Part shown: positions 40,301-48,730 of the stretch, piece by piece | How positions within the stretch are numbered: the stretch's first letter is position 1 | Layout of the letters: each line of letters starts with the position of its first letter | NCBI GenBank assembly: GCA_007844125.1 | Contig: CM017571.1 | Span: 1,370,077-1,434,076 of the forward strand | DNA length: 64,000 nucleotides | Direction: 5' to 3' | Source of the DNA: Sinonovacula constricta | Taxonomy: Eukaryota; Mollusca; Bivalvia; Cardiida; Solecurtidae | The notes under the pieces: model-generated | What the model was told of the DNA's origin: nothing | Database searches by the model: none | What the model saw: only the letters and a program-made list of their open reading frames with translations | Translations under genes and position numbers: made by a program

Positions 40301-43300
40301 CTATTATAAGGGTAGTTCCATGACTGGTTGGCCCGGTGTCAGGCTAATTTGACTGGGTTGGTATCATGCTAGGTGTTCACTGCATATTATACACAGTGAA
40401 GGCAGCATTATATATGCTTCAAGTGGACATCATGTCCAGATACCAGATATAGTGGGACAATAAACCCAACAAACAAACTAACAAACAAGTCAACTTTAAC
40501 TCAATCCCTTTGAAGTTATGAACAAAGTTAAGAGGTTACGTTTTTTTTATGTGTCAACTATCAACCCTTTTACTGCCAGGCACTAAATTTTCAATATGTA
40601 GCAGTATTGCCATGAACCGTCACTCTCCAAGCTTTCGAGTATACTATCCGATAAATCATAATCGAACATGCACAGAATGTCTTCAGATGAGTGTATTTTA
40701 TATTTTCTGGACAAATTTCAATTTTTTTTTTTACCACTACTCAACTCAACTCAACTCTATTAAACTACCACTCGTCCGCTATTTTGGAGAAAACAAAAAC
40801 TATGCATGGGAAATACCACCATGAAGTTTCATTACAGAACATAACAGAGATGTATTTTCTTATTTTAACCACGTATCTACATGTAATAATATTGGTCGAA
40901 CATATATAAAAAGTGTGGCGTCAATCTAGTTCTGGTTTATTTAACATATTGGGGAATTACCCGTCTTGATGGCAGTGAAAAGGTTAAACAATGACAAATA
41001 CTTACATCCTGGTTTTCACCGAACAAAATAAGATATTCTGAGAGCTGTAGTTTGACGAACCAGTTGAGAAGTTCCCGTTTGATCTTGGGATCCAGGATGT
41101 TCACTACAAAACAAGCCTCCTTCAACTGTCTTTGGTTACCTGGGCCATACTGGAGTAAGATATTGCAATTATAGTAACAGTCTAAGTAGGATTAATGATG
41201 GTTGCAGGACTGCAATACAGACATTTACATATCCAATTATACCAGCTTGATTATACCAATGCTGAAATATACCATGATCTGCAATTGTGGTCAAGTATGT
41301 CAAGCATGGTCCTAGATGTCACTGTAACGATCGCAAAAGAATATATAACATAGTGTTAAACAAGAATTGTCACAGGACAGCATGCTCTACTTTCATGGGC
41401 TTGATAGCATTATGTACAATTTGAAGTACCTGCATGCAAAACTTTAACCTGCTTAAATACGAACAAAACATTTCTAATTTGAGCCAGGGCCATATTTTTT
41501 TTATAAAATCCAACCTAGATCTATGAGACTTGATTATATCAGTAAGCATGATCAATAGCAAGACATATGCGAAGTTTCACTCCGATCTATGCACTGGTTA
41601 CTGAAAGCTTCACAGTGCTTGTATGCAAAACTTAAACATTACCTTGTGTGGACAGTCAGGTGACAGGATGAACTCTCCGTGTTCATTGTATAGTCAAGCT
41701 TAAAGTAATTTTGATGTAGTTTTCTTTGCTTTCACTGAGGAAAACAACATAAAGAAACTTTCAATTCAATTGTTGGCCTACCTTGGCACCAGATCCTTGG
41801 AATGCTTCTTCAAAGTCTGAGATGATCTGGGATCCTAATTCTCCCTGGATCTGCTTCACTCTGGCAAGCAAATGAAACAAATAATTTATGAGATATGACA
41901 TTTATAACACACCCATTCTGGTAGCTTATTAGCTTATATATACTAGGGAAAAAAACAACACAACTACCGATCTATACTAAATTATTTCATGAAGTATTTA
42001 GAGATGAAGTGCATTTCAAAATTCTGTTTCTGGTGGCTCTGTGCATGCTTTTCTCGGACACTGTTAAGCGTATCATATTCCCTAGCAATTGTGACTCATA
42101 TTTTAGCAGAGGTTTTACACATTTAAAACAAAATTAACTTTATTTGTATCAGCTAAAAAGGAAGACAATATGTAGAAAACTAATAGTTTCAAAATGGATT
42201 AATGCTGTCTCTATCAAAGAGGAAAAAAATCCTTTGTTAAGATAGCTGAATTATTGTACCTGTCGGCCAACTCTTTGATCTGGGGGATGGCCATATACCT
42301 CTGGAAGTGTTCTAGCACATTTAGAACTCCTTGGAGAAGGTTGGCTACCTCACCATACTGCCGTCTTCTTGCCAAGGAACTGAGGAAATAAGAAAAATAC
42401 ACCATTACTGAGTAAAAAAAGTCAAGAGCCGAACAGAATACATATTTTTACAAAAGAGAAAATAATGTTATTTGATCAAAGATCAAAAAATAATTTGACT
42501 ACTTACCAAGTATGTGTATAAAAAAATAACAACAGTTAACAATGTTAAATTAAGAAGTTTGGAGACCATTTTGAGCTAATTATTTAAATTATCAAAAAAG
42601 AAGAAATAACTGAAGATCAAAAATAGTAATTGAAACATTTTTCTTAAAACATAAATGACAGCCCTTCCACTAAGATCATGTTGTATCCCACTATATTTTC
42701 TTGGAGGCCCTTTATAGCATACACTACTACACATCAATGCTGTAATGCCATTACACAGGTGTATATATATGTGTGTGTGTTTGTGTCTTATATGTCTTAT
42801 ATTTTCCCTTTTTTTATTTACATGTTTAATGTTTCATTTACATGAATCCATAGAGGTTGATTGCAATTTAATTTATAGCTTAAATGTTTAACGATGTAAT
42901 CAATCCTGCTGCAAAAAAAACAACACATTTCTACCAACTATCCATTTTGTTCATGCATATGCCACTTTACACCTTTTTGAAGCATAGACAACTGTCACTC
43001 TTACTTTGGTAACTTTGGTAGAATCTGCACAACTAAGAGATTATTTGTTGAAAATCAACTACCCTTAAATCTAACTGAGGCACCGTGGCAGAGCGGTTAG
43101 AGTTGCTGACTTGAAACGCCTCAGTCCCTCACCACGTGGCTTCAAGGTCCGGTCGGGCGAAAACTTTCATGAGGACAGATCTTCCAGCTAACCTGTGGTG
43201 CGCCAGTGGTTCTACCCAGACATAAGTCTGGGGTCTTCCTCCAACAATAATTAGCTGGACGTCGCCAATATGACCATAATTGTGTCGGTGCGATGTAACA

Positions 43301-46300
43301 AAAAACAAACTAAGTAAATTAACCAACTTTTCTAAGTCCATTACATTTACTATGAATGTAAAGTTCATCACTATACATACTTGAGGGACTCTACACCTCC
43401 CACCAGCATATGAAGATGGTTGAGTGTGGTGATAGAACTAGTCAGGTGACGTTTAGCATGATCCAGTTGCTTTATGTCTCGGGTGATCTCTTTCACCTAG
43501 ACATCAAGAATGATAAAAAATCAAGTCAACAGCTTCCTAGCAAATTTATTCTTTCCAATTTCATGAGATTTATATAATTATGATCAATAAATTAAATTAT
43601 CAATTATATCTATAATTAATAAACCATAAACTCAACAGTCTTCTAAAAGAGGTATTTACCCTAAAAAAAGACAAAAGTGACAAAACAAAATGTTGATAAA
43701 TACCAAACATAAGTTGACAAAATGTTCATAAATAATAAGCTAGGACATGCTGGTTATTTTTTTTTGCTTATTTATTTGTCAGGCATTGTTTTGTTATAAC
43801 AATAATTGCTTCAAAAGCAAACAAAACAAAAACACTTCACCAGGAAAACTTATTTTTCAAATATAATTCAGTTACCATTTCTTCCGATTTCTCTGCTTTA
43901 TCTTTAATGTCCTTGATTTTGCTGAATAGATCCTGTATGGCCCGTTTAGATTCTTCCAAGGCCAGGCATCCATCTTCCCCAACATTTGTTTGTCCTCTCA
44001 CAACTGTGCGAATATCATCATCAAGACGCCTTTAAATAAAGAACATGTTTATACATTTATATGTTTAGGTAAAAATTAAATGGCATGATAAATAATGATA
44101 CAATTACTATTCATAAAGCTGTGTTTTCTTCCCTGTTTAATAAATGAAAAACAGCATCTTTTCCAAAGAGATCTTCTCCCAAAAAGGAAAAATAAAAATA
44201 ATCCAAACATAATCTTGCAGTGAAATTTGAGTTTACACAAAAGAGTATAGTTTTTTTTGCAGTTACACATTTTTTCATTTCCACAAGCTGTTCTACCTGT
44301 GTCTTTTCATATTTTCTTCTTTAAAATATCCAGGCTGGCATAATGCTTTTGTGACTTGTAAGAGCAGAAAGTGCAAGGCAGTGACTATACATGTATCAAA
44401 TATTCTTTGCTAGTAAGCCACATCAAACAAGTGGTGTTAAACCAGGCTATGTCACAAGTATCTCCTGCATTGAACATCAATCTAGTGCTGATCTGGCACA
44501 CTGCCAATTCCTGTGCACATCATGAGTCAAAATGAGTCAAAAAAATATAAATTTGGAATTTCAGGAGCCATCCTGATACAGTGTTTTAATGGAAGAAACA
44601 TCTCAGCCTCTATATAGCAGCTCTGGTGTAAATCAGAAATTTCAAAAGCTTAAGTAACCCAGGTTTTTATCAACCCCAGGAAAGCTACACATGACAGCCT
44701 GTTGTATGTTTGTGCACAAGTTTTTTGTGTGTGTATGTCTAGTATTACTTGTCTACCCTATGCCTTGGGATGTCTTGTTCCAACTCTGTGACTTGTCTAG
44801 TATAATATATGAGCATTTATCCTTATATGGTAGTGTCTGGGATGGAAGTGAGTATGTAAGGGAGGATGCACATGAATCACAACCTTTTTCCCGCTTCTAA
44901 CCCACTGGACTTCTCACTCTAGCTAACAAATCACTCTCTTGCTATCTGCCCTCCCATACAGTTGACCGTATCTGCCAGAGCATTTAAATGAATGTTTTGA
45001 TGACCACCTAAATCTAACTTGTATGCTTCAATAAAACAAGTATTTGGAGTAAACCCAAGCTTCTGTTCGACTTTATGGTACCAGTGACATGCATAATGAC
45101 AATGGTTTCCTTTCTTAAAAAATGCTTACCTGCACCTTAAAATGAAATAAGCTTTAACAACTTTTTTTTATAAGACCCTATTTCACAAGTTACACTTGGT
45201 AAATATACAAACCTGATTTTGTGTCTAATCTTTCCAACAACATCATCAATGTTGGACAAAGATTGTTCAGTGGGGAACAAGGAGTTAATGTAATCCACAG
45301 GATTAAAGTCTGGTTTGTCTAGGGGATCATCACTTGGTAATATCTGAATGATATTAAAAAAACATTTAGGATTATGAATCTATAAAATTGAATATTGCAA
45401 GTGATGTCTGCTTCTCAAAATGCATTACTTATCCAGTCTTCGCCTTAATTTTTTCAAACCTCTTGCCCCTTTGGGCAAATCACTGGTAAAAATCACTTGC
45501 CTGCAATTGGTTTCACTAGCCCAAAAACATCATTGCAAAACATCAAGCCGGGGCCTTTATTGTATCTCAAGCAAGGCCAGTTTTTCTGCCATTGGGGTGT
45601 AAACAAACACTGGCATTTGCCTTCAGACACTTTTTTTATTTTCTGATTGATATTTTTGTTTGTCTGGCTCAGGTTTTGTTATTTTGTGCTGAGGTCATTC
45701 GAAATACTTAAATTCAACATCATGGTAAAGTTTTCAACTTCTGGTATGACATAAGTTTGCAATTGAATTTTATTAATGAAATGTGCAAAATGGAAATAGA
45801 TTTTAATCTTTTTGATCATATTTTCATATGTAATATCTGAGAGAAAATTACTATATAAATATATGAACAGTAATTGCAAGATGAAAATTTAATTATGAAT
45901 TATTTTTGTGAAGTTACATTGTTGCAATCTCAATTTCGTCCATTTCACAAATGACTCATTGCTTACTTCAGTCATTCACTCAAAAAACTTTTCAGTGATA
46001 CAGAACACTCTTAAAGACGGCTTAACTTATCGGCTTTTATTGCCGATTTTGGGGAAATTTTCCACATTTTTAACCAACAATAACAATAAATCAGGCTTTT
46101 GTTTACGGATAAATAACTTGCCGGATTGGACAAGCATTCAGGAATTTTTACTTGCCTGAAATCAAAAGTACTTGTCCCTGGCTTTGGGAAAGCCAGTTAT
46201 GACAAAGATTGCTTATCTCAAATTTGAATTAAATTCATTTATCAGTTTCAGCACAAATGGTCAATAGTCATGTATTTATTTTTAAAAATATCTAACATGG

Positions 46301-46639
46301 TCCTGTGACCTGGTAATAATCAAATCACTAAAATAATTTTACATTACAAAATTAAATGTAAAATGTTGGAAATTAACAGGAAGAATGGCGTTTTATAAAA
46401 CGTTAATCCGAATATCTTTCTATCCGAAATCTATACTCGTCAAATGTCAAACGGTGACCGATATAATAAATTGCGGACAGTGCTTTAAATATGCAAATAA
46501 ATTACGGTGCAATATAGAAAATTTAAATTGGATTATATACTTGATCTATAACAGCCTGAACATCGTCAGTGAACGTGAGAATTGTGCTACTATGGAAATG
46601 ATCGTCGTCAATATTGTCGTCTTCCTCCAAGGCGGCCAT
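13144..46639 (-). CDS. VPS53: VPS53, subunit of the GARP/EARP tethering complexes (20 exons)
   Basis: The twenty exons listed separately join in frame to 2,553 bp (850 aa plus stop). The protein aligns from end to end with known VPS53, about 832 aa in human. Marks include [96 protein letters not shown] and the end [18 protein letters not shown]53 with VPS51, VPS52 and VPS54 (GARP) tethers endosome-derived vesicles at the trans-Golgi network. With VPS50 in place of VPS54 it forms EARP at recycling endosomes. The N-terminal third is predicted coiled coil and the rest helical bundle. The start at 46,639 gives an acidic leader like other VPS53 proteins. Introns 16 and 18 are greatly enlarged by tandem arrays. 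Confidence 0.96.
13801..14075 (-). mobile_element. SINE family B copy in VPS53 intron 19
   Basis: Reverse copy of the element at 40,185-40,480. The plus strand shows its tail first (TTTATTGTCCCGCCAACAG), then GGGCTAACCAGTCATGGAAC, then the degraded tRNA-like head near 14,000-14,075. Confidence 0.85.
14427..14531 (-). CDS. VPS53: VPS53 exon 19
   Basis: 35 codons, [20 protein letters not shown] to FQKVLEMK, phase 0 at both ends; acceptor TTGGCAG, donor GTAATA. Confidence 0.95.
14740..14915 (+). mobile_element. SINE family C remnant at the left edge of the satellite
   Basis: A worn copy. It retains ACCTGACCTGAGTTTCACCA in place of the family's central block, then GGCTGGTGTCTTCTTCAACC, matching CTGGGGTCTTCCTCCAACA of better copies, then a GGTGGACATCACTATAATG tail. 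That tail runs without a break into the satellite. Confidence 0.65.
14908..21660. repeat. 6.7-kb satellite array of 32/33-bp units (intron 18 of VPS53)
   Basis: About 205 units, each with the palindrome GTGATCAC, then TATAATGACCTTTATCATGT and a 5-7 base spacer. Units with TCCAATG or TCAAATG are 33 bp, those with TCAATG 32 bp. Runs of 33-bp units leave all frames open ([11 protein letters not shown] on +, [11 protein letters not shown] on -), so these are not genes. The right end degrades over 21,500-21,660. Recurrent variants (GACC/GGTC/GGCC, ATCAC/ATCCC) mark higher-order blocks. Confidence 0.97.
21910..21961 (-). CDS. VPS53: VPS53 exon 18
   Basis: 52 bp encoding [18 protein letters not shown] (the first codon is split with exon 17); acceptor TTTTTCAG, donor AAG|GTATG. 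It is the smallest exon and lies close to the right edge of the satellite. Confidence 0.94.
22795..23042 (+). mobile_element. SINE family C copy (intron 17)
   Basis: The head has AGTGGCAGAGTTGCCAACTT and a GGGTTCGATTTT B-box relic. The body has CAAGCTGACTTGCAGTGCGC, TCTGGGGTCTTCCTC and AAAGCTGGATGTTGCTATAA. It matches 35,855-36,075 closely. Confidence 0.88.
23046..24078. mobile_element. Possible DNA-transposon remnant between related end sequences
   Basis: GGGGTGCGCACATTCTATGAGC at the left recurs in altered form near 23,979 (GGGGTGTGTACAATCTATGAGC). The right end carries TGCGCACATTGC and a TTTACGGTA terminus. No transposase frame is visible. The classification is weak. Confidence 0.3.
24090..24175 (-). 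CDS. VPS53: VPS53 exon 17
   Basis: Encodes [18 protein letters not shown] to RKAPA with a split Ser codon; acceptor TTTCTTAAG, donor GTAAAT. Confidence 0.95.
24215..24590. repeat. 25-bp minisatellite, about 15 copies (intron 16)
   Basis: The unit is GACACACTTGAAGGTTAATA plus ATATA. Copies differ by single bases (TTGAAGG/TTCAAGG, ATATAG/ATATTG). It starts 40 bp from exon 17. Confidence 0.95.
24855..28850. repeat. 4-kb array of 53-bp units, about 75 copies (intron 16)
   Basis: The unit reads GACCACCTCAACAACAGTGC, then CACTTATATAACAAGTGGGT, then TGGTCCATTGGTA. Variants alternate at CACTT/CACCT, CATTGG/CACTGG and CAGTG/CATTG. Several copies carry the palindrome GGTCTACTGGTAGACC. Blocks of variants recur 1,802 bp apart (34 units), so a higher-order duplication occurred. 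Confidence 0.97.
28966..29192 (+). mobile_element. SINE family C copy next to VPS53 exon 16
   Basis: The head has CATGGGCGAGTGGACACC and ACTTGTAACTCCTCAGTCC. The body has GAGTTAACCTGTGGTGTGC, ATCTGGGGTCTTCCTTCACC and TTAGCTGGATGTAGCCAATA. Its tail ends about 25 bp from the donor of exon 16. Confidence 0.88.
29218..29287 (-). CDS. VPS53: VPS53 exon 16
   Basis: Encodes [20 protein letters not shown] and AAEQ; acceptor CTGTTTCAG, donor CAG|GTATGTG, ends in phase 0. Confidence 0.94.
29520..30240. repeat. Possible dispersed repeat (intron 15), unclassified
   Basis: Phrases such as GCAGAAAGGGGCATAACTC and CTATGAAGTTTCATGTCAAT resemble sequences often seen repeated in mollusc genomes, from general familiarity only. 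There is no internal coding potential and boundaries are uncertain. Confidence 0.3.
30452..30600 (-). CDS. VPS53: VPS53 exon 15
   Basis: Encodes [20 protein letters not shown] through [19 protein letters not shown]; acceptor ATTCTAG, donor GCCAA|GTAAGC. Confidence 0.95.
31041..31234. mobile_element. Palindromic MITE-like element with SINE fragment in its loop (intron 14)
   Basis: The left arm (AGCTAGCACACTGTGG ... GACCCAACCC) and right arm (its near complement ending CACAGTGTGCTAACT) pair over about 55 bp. Between them lies a SINE family B tail (GTTTATTGGGTTTATCGTCC). The SINE fragment therefore landed in, or was captured by, the fold-back element. Confidence 0.7.
31995..32073 (-). CDS. VPS53: VPS53 exon 14
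   Basis: 79 bp, [20 protein letters not shown] then ALTAMSK; acceptor TTTCCAG, donor AAA|GTAAGT. It aligns with a conserved SSSIQLLVQDLDAAC-type block of VPS53. Confidence 0.94.
32128..32366 (-). mobile_element. SINE family C copy (intron 13)
   Basis: Read on the minus strand: a good A box in TGGCCAAGTGGTAAGAG and B box GGTTTGAGTCCC, then the family body, ending in a T-rich stretch on the plus strand. Confidence 0.88.
33046..33282 (-). CDS. VPS53: VPS53 exon 13
   Basis: Encodes [20 protein letters not shown] through [20 protein letters not shown]; the acceptor follows a GA-rich tract (CT-rich on the minus strand), donor CACAA|GTATGT. Confidence 0.95.
33357..33650 (-). mobile_element. SINE family B copy (intron 12)
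   Basis: The plus strand starts with the tail complement GTTTATTGGGTTTATCATCC. It ends at the tRNA-like head with a clear B box on the minus strand (GTTCGATCCCGGGCC). Confidence 0.9.
34322..34830. mobile_element. Non-autonomous DNA transposon-like element (intron 12)
   Basis: The left end TACCGTATTTTCTCACTTAT and the right end (minus strand TACTGTGCTTTCTC ... CTTATAAGACGGG) are related terminal inverted repeats, and subterminal CTTATAAG motifs recur. No transposase is present. The superfamily is not assigned. Confidence 0.55.
35046..35288 (-). CDS. VPS53: VPS53 exon 12
   Basis: 243 bp, the longest exon: [20 protein letters not shown] to [18 protein letters not shown], including [20 protein letters not shown]; acceptor GTTTCAG, donor CCCAA|GTATGT. 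Confidence 0.96.
35394..35519 (+). pseudogene. Orphan coiled-coil exon, antisense in VPS53 intron 11
   Basis: A 126-bp stretch is open for 42 codons, framed by an acceptor (GTTGTTTCCATAG) and a donor (CAG|GTAGTA), phase 0 at both ends. It encodes a heptad-like, Lys/Glu-rich helix (ELEKSTMSN ... [21 protein letters not shown]). No partner exon on the + strand was found nearby. It could be a captured exon, a nested-gene exon or a relic. The source gene is not recognised. Confidence 0.55.
35855..36075 (+). mobile_element. SINE family C copy (intron 11)
   Basis: The head contains TTGTGGCGTAGTGGAAGGG. The body matches 22,795-23,042 almost base for base (GATTTGTAACTCCTCTGACT, GCTGGATGTTGCTATAATGA). 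Confidence 0.88.
36491..36582 (-). CDS. VPS53: VPS53 exon 11
   Basis: 92 bp, [20 protein letters not shown] then [10 protein letters not shown]; acceptor ATCTTCAG, donor [27 protein letters not shown] is a strongly conserved VPS53 block. Confidence 0.95.
37104..37348. mobile_element. MITE-like element with TTATCTCCCTTG-type ends (intron 10)
   Basis: The ends are inverted copies: CTTACCTCCCTTGTGGGTAG at the left and, on the minus strand, TTATCTCCCTTGTGGGAAGG at the right, about 30 bp each. Length is about 245 bp, with no coding content. Confidence 0.7.
37939..38064 (-). CDS. VPS53: VPS53 exon 10, with two NPF motifs
   Basis: 42 codons, [16 protein letters not shown], then [20 protein letters not shown]. 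Acidic and predicted disordered, with two Asn-Pro-Phe tripeptides. NPF is the classic ligand of EH domains; VPS53 of other animals also has NPF in this linker. Donor AAG|GTAGGA. Confidence 0.93.
38848..39070 (+). mobile_element. Dispersed MITE-like repeat, copy 1 (intron 9)
   Basis: It shares about 210 bp with 61,790-62,002, including CCTTTCATTCATAGTTCAT, GTGAATGGTTTGTAAAGGC and TATACATGCAGGAA. The ends are weakly inverted (AACCCTTTCATTC against TTAACCCATTCCTGC in copy 2). Confidence 0.7.
39396..39534 (-). CDS. VPS53: VPS53 exon 9
   Basis: [20 protein letters not shown], then [20 protein letters not shown] and VTLHSGQ; acceptor TTACAG, donor CAG|GTAAAT. Confidence 0.95.
39836..39978 (-). CDS. 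VPS53: VPS53 exon 8
   Basis: [20 protein letters not shown] to [12 protein letters not shown], the best conserved stretch of the protein; acceptor AATATCAG, donor ACTAG|GTGGGA. Confidence 0.96.
40185..40480 (+). mobile_element. SINE family B, near full-length copy (intron 7)
   Basis: The tRNA-like head has an A-box region GGTAGCACAATGGGTTGAG and a perfect B box GGTTCGATCCC. The body has CCATGACTGGTTGGCCCGG and GTGAAGGCAGCATTATATA. It ends GGGACAATAAACCCAACAAA followed by a CAAA-type tail. This is the clearest of the family's copies. Confidence 0.93.
41006..41149 (-). CDS. VPS53: VPS53 exon 7
   Basis: [20 protein letters not shown] through [13 protein letters not shown]; acceptor TACTCCAG, donor GAT|GTAAGT; phase 0 both ends. 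Confidence 0.95.
41782..41860 (-). CDS. VPS53: VPS53 exon 6
   Basis: [20 protein letters not shown] then FQGSGAK; acceptor CTTGCCAG, donor AAG|GTAGGC. Confidence 0.94.
42260..42379 (-). CDS. VPS53: VPS53 exon 5
   Basis: [20 protein letters not shown] then [20 protein letters not shown]; acceptor TTTCCTCAG, donor GACAG|GTACAA. Confidence 0.95.
43076..43312 (+). mobile_element. SINE family C, well-preserved copy (intron 4)
   Basis: The head resembles a Ser/Leu-type tRNA (CCGTGGCAGAGCGGTTAGAG). The body has CAGCTAACCTGTGGTGCGCC, GGTTCTACCCAGACATAAGT, TCTGGGGTCTTCCTCC, and a tail GCTGGACGTCGCCAATATGA followed by CCATAATTGTGTCGGTGCGA. This tail is the closest match to the 32/33-bp satellite unit. 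Confidence 0.92.
43381..43496 (-). CDS. VPS53: VPS53 exon 4
   Basis: [20 protein letters not shown] then [18 protein letters not shown]; acceptor ATGTCTAG, donor CTCAA|GTATGT. Confidence 0.95.
43876..44029 (-). CDS. VPS53: VPS53 exon 3
   Basis: [20 protein letters not shown] through [14 protein letters not shown], coiled-coil region; acceptor TTTAAAG, donor ATG|GTAACT. Confidence 0.95.
45213..45343 (-). CDS. VPS53: VPS53 exon 2
   Basis: [20 protein letters not shown] then [20 protein letters not shown]; acceptor TCATTCAG, donor ATCAG|GTTTGT. Confidence 0.95.
45410..46195. repeat. Unclassified intron 1 sequence, possibly a repeat
   Basis: It contains paired phrases on the minus strand (AGGCAAGTAAAAATTCC near one end, GGCAAGTGATTTTTACC near the other) and short G/C-rich blocks unlike the surrounding intron. 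I cannot assign a family or confirm boundaries. Confidence 0.25.
46541..46639 (-). CDS. VPS53: VPS53 exon 1 (start)
   Basis: The start codon is in GCAACATGGCC; it encodes [20 protein letters not shown] then [13 protein letters not shown]; donor CAA|GTATAT. The ATG has a good context (A at -3) and an acidic leader as in other VPS53 proteins. Confidence 0.93.
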
Positions 46640-47099
46640 GTTGCTAAAATCAAGTTGGCAAGCAGCAAGCAACAAGCATTAACTCAGGGTTGCCGAAAAA
46701 ATATCAGAGCAGCCGACGTTAAGAAAGGTATGTTTAACCTGTGTTTTCAGCCCAAACTATAATAACATCGAGAAAAAAAATGTATTATTTAAAGGTACCA
46801 ACCGAAAAACAACAACAACAACCAATCAAATGATATTTGAATTAAATCCAGCGTTACTTTTACGTAATATATAATTAAACAAAACAACAACAGCACAAAC
46901 ACACAATTAAGTATCACATTATTAAAAGTATAAGTTAATCTAATAATAAAGATAACTGAAATTTTACTTAAATATTACAAAAACTATTGTTGCAACGTGG
47001 GGATTGCCAAAGGATATACGATGATAAAATGATACGCCGACGGTGAGTGAAACGCTGATAGAGGGACATAGTTAAAATATATATCTATATTAAATTGAA

Positions 47100-48730
47100 A
47101 ACAGGGGGAATCTCGGAATCTCTTACAGGTAATGTGGCGAAATGAACTATAAAGGTTTACAACGAATACAAATTGATCTACCAGAAAAATGAAACATCAA
47201 TACTTGTGCTTGGGTATGACACAAAGAGAAATGCCAACGAATATAGGCGAAAGTTAAATAATGGAAAACTAAGCTAAAATGTGCATATTTGACAAAATTA
47301 TGTGAAGTAAAAAAAAAATCGTGATTCTCAATGACCAACACATAAATAAAAAGTGAACATATTGCACGAAACGAAATGGACAAGAACAATACGTAATCTT
47401 TAAAATGACATGAATAAATATGCAGTCGAAGACGTCATTTACAATATAGAGACAGAAAGTTACCGCAAAAATTATGTATATTCAAACGATCTCTCTGTCA
47501 GTAACAAGGAATGTGACGCAAATAAGTATATATATTTGCAAACAAAATTAAAATAGCTTATTAAAAAAAACGCAGCAACAATATTTAAGCTAGGGGTTGG
47601 CATAGCGTAGGCTAATAATCGATCAACCACAGACGTCAGTAACAGTAAACACACAGAAAATTTCACTAAACAGAATATAATTGAAAGAATCTTTTGTCTT
47701 GTCCAGGGAATGTGACGCAGTAAACTATACATATTTGTTAGAAGGAAACAGATACTTTATGAAAATATGCAAAAAAGATACTCTAGCTTGGAGAGGACAT
47801 AACGAAATATGCAATAAAAAACAACGTCAAAGTCAGTAAATTCCCAGCAAATTAGCCTGGAAGCCGAGTATGTTTATGATGACGGGACTCTGTGCCTCTT
47901 ACAGAGATTGTGACGCAATGAACGATATATGTTCATACACATGACAAATGGAACTAGTAGAAAAATGCAACATAGATATTCTAGCTAGGGGATGACATGA
48001 AGAAATACCAGATCGAAGAATGAAAACTAAGCTAACATGTGTAGATTTGACATAATTCCGTGGAGTGAAAAAGGGAATGTGACACAACATACAATGCATT
48101 TTCATCGACAGGACATGTAGCCGTAATGGAAAAGGGCAACAACAACACTCTAGCTTGGGGATGACATAAGTATATCTCTGATCGAAAACAGACGTCAATT
48201 ACAATGAAGATACAGAAAGTTACCGTAAAAGACCGCTTTATTTGAATGGTCTTTGTGTCACTCACGAGAAATGTGACGCAATAGATAATATATGTTTGCA
48301 AACAAAATTAAAATAGCTCGATAAAAGCGCAGCAACAGTACCAAAGCTAGGGGTTGACATAGGGTAATAGTCGGTCAACAAAATACTTAAGTAACAGTTA
48401 ACACACAGAAAATTACACTAAAACAGAATGTAATTGAAAGAATCTATGGTCTTGTACAGGGAATGTGACGCAATAAACTATACAGTACATATTTGTTTAA
48501 AGGAAACATAGACTTTATGAAAAAAATGCAACAAGGATACCTTAGCTTGGGGAGAAAATAACGAAATATGCAATCAAAAAAGACGTCAAAGTCAGTAAAT
48601 TCACAGCAAATTAGCCTGGAAGCCGAGTATGTTTATACTGACGGGAATCAGTGCCTCTTACAGGGAATGTGATGCAATGAACGATATATGTTCATACACA
48701 AGATGAATGGAACTAGTAGAAAAATGAAAC
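47100..48730. repeat. Satellite of about 195-bp monomers in a 757-bp four-monomer higher-order repeat
   Basis: The motif GGAATGTGACGCAAT-AAC recurs with its GTGACGCA core at about 47513, 47712, 47910, 48079, 48273, 48465 and 48669 (a worn one at 47134). Spacing runs 199, 198, 169, 194, 192, 204 bp. Positions four monomers apart (about 753-760 bp) are much more alike than neighbours; for example AGCAAATTAGCCTGGAAGCC occurs only near 47,850 and 48,607. Confidence 0.9.

Noticed and set aside
46385..46762. 125-aa plus-strand frame
   Set aside because: Antisense to VPS53 exon 1 and its leader; the minus-strand reading matches a known protein and this one does not.
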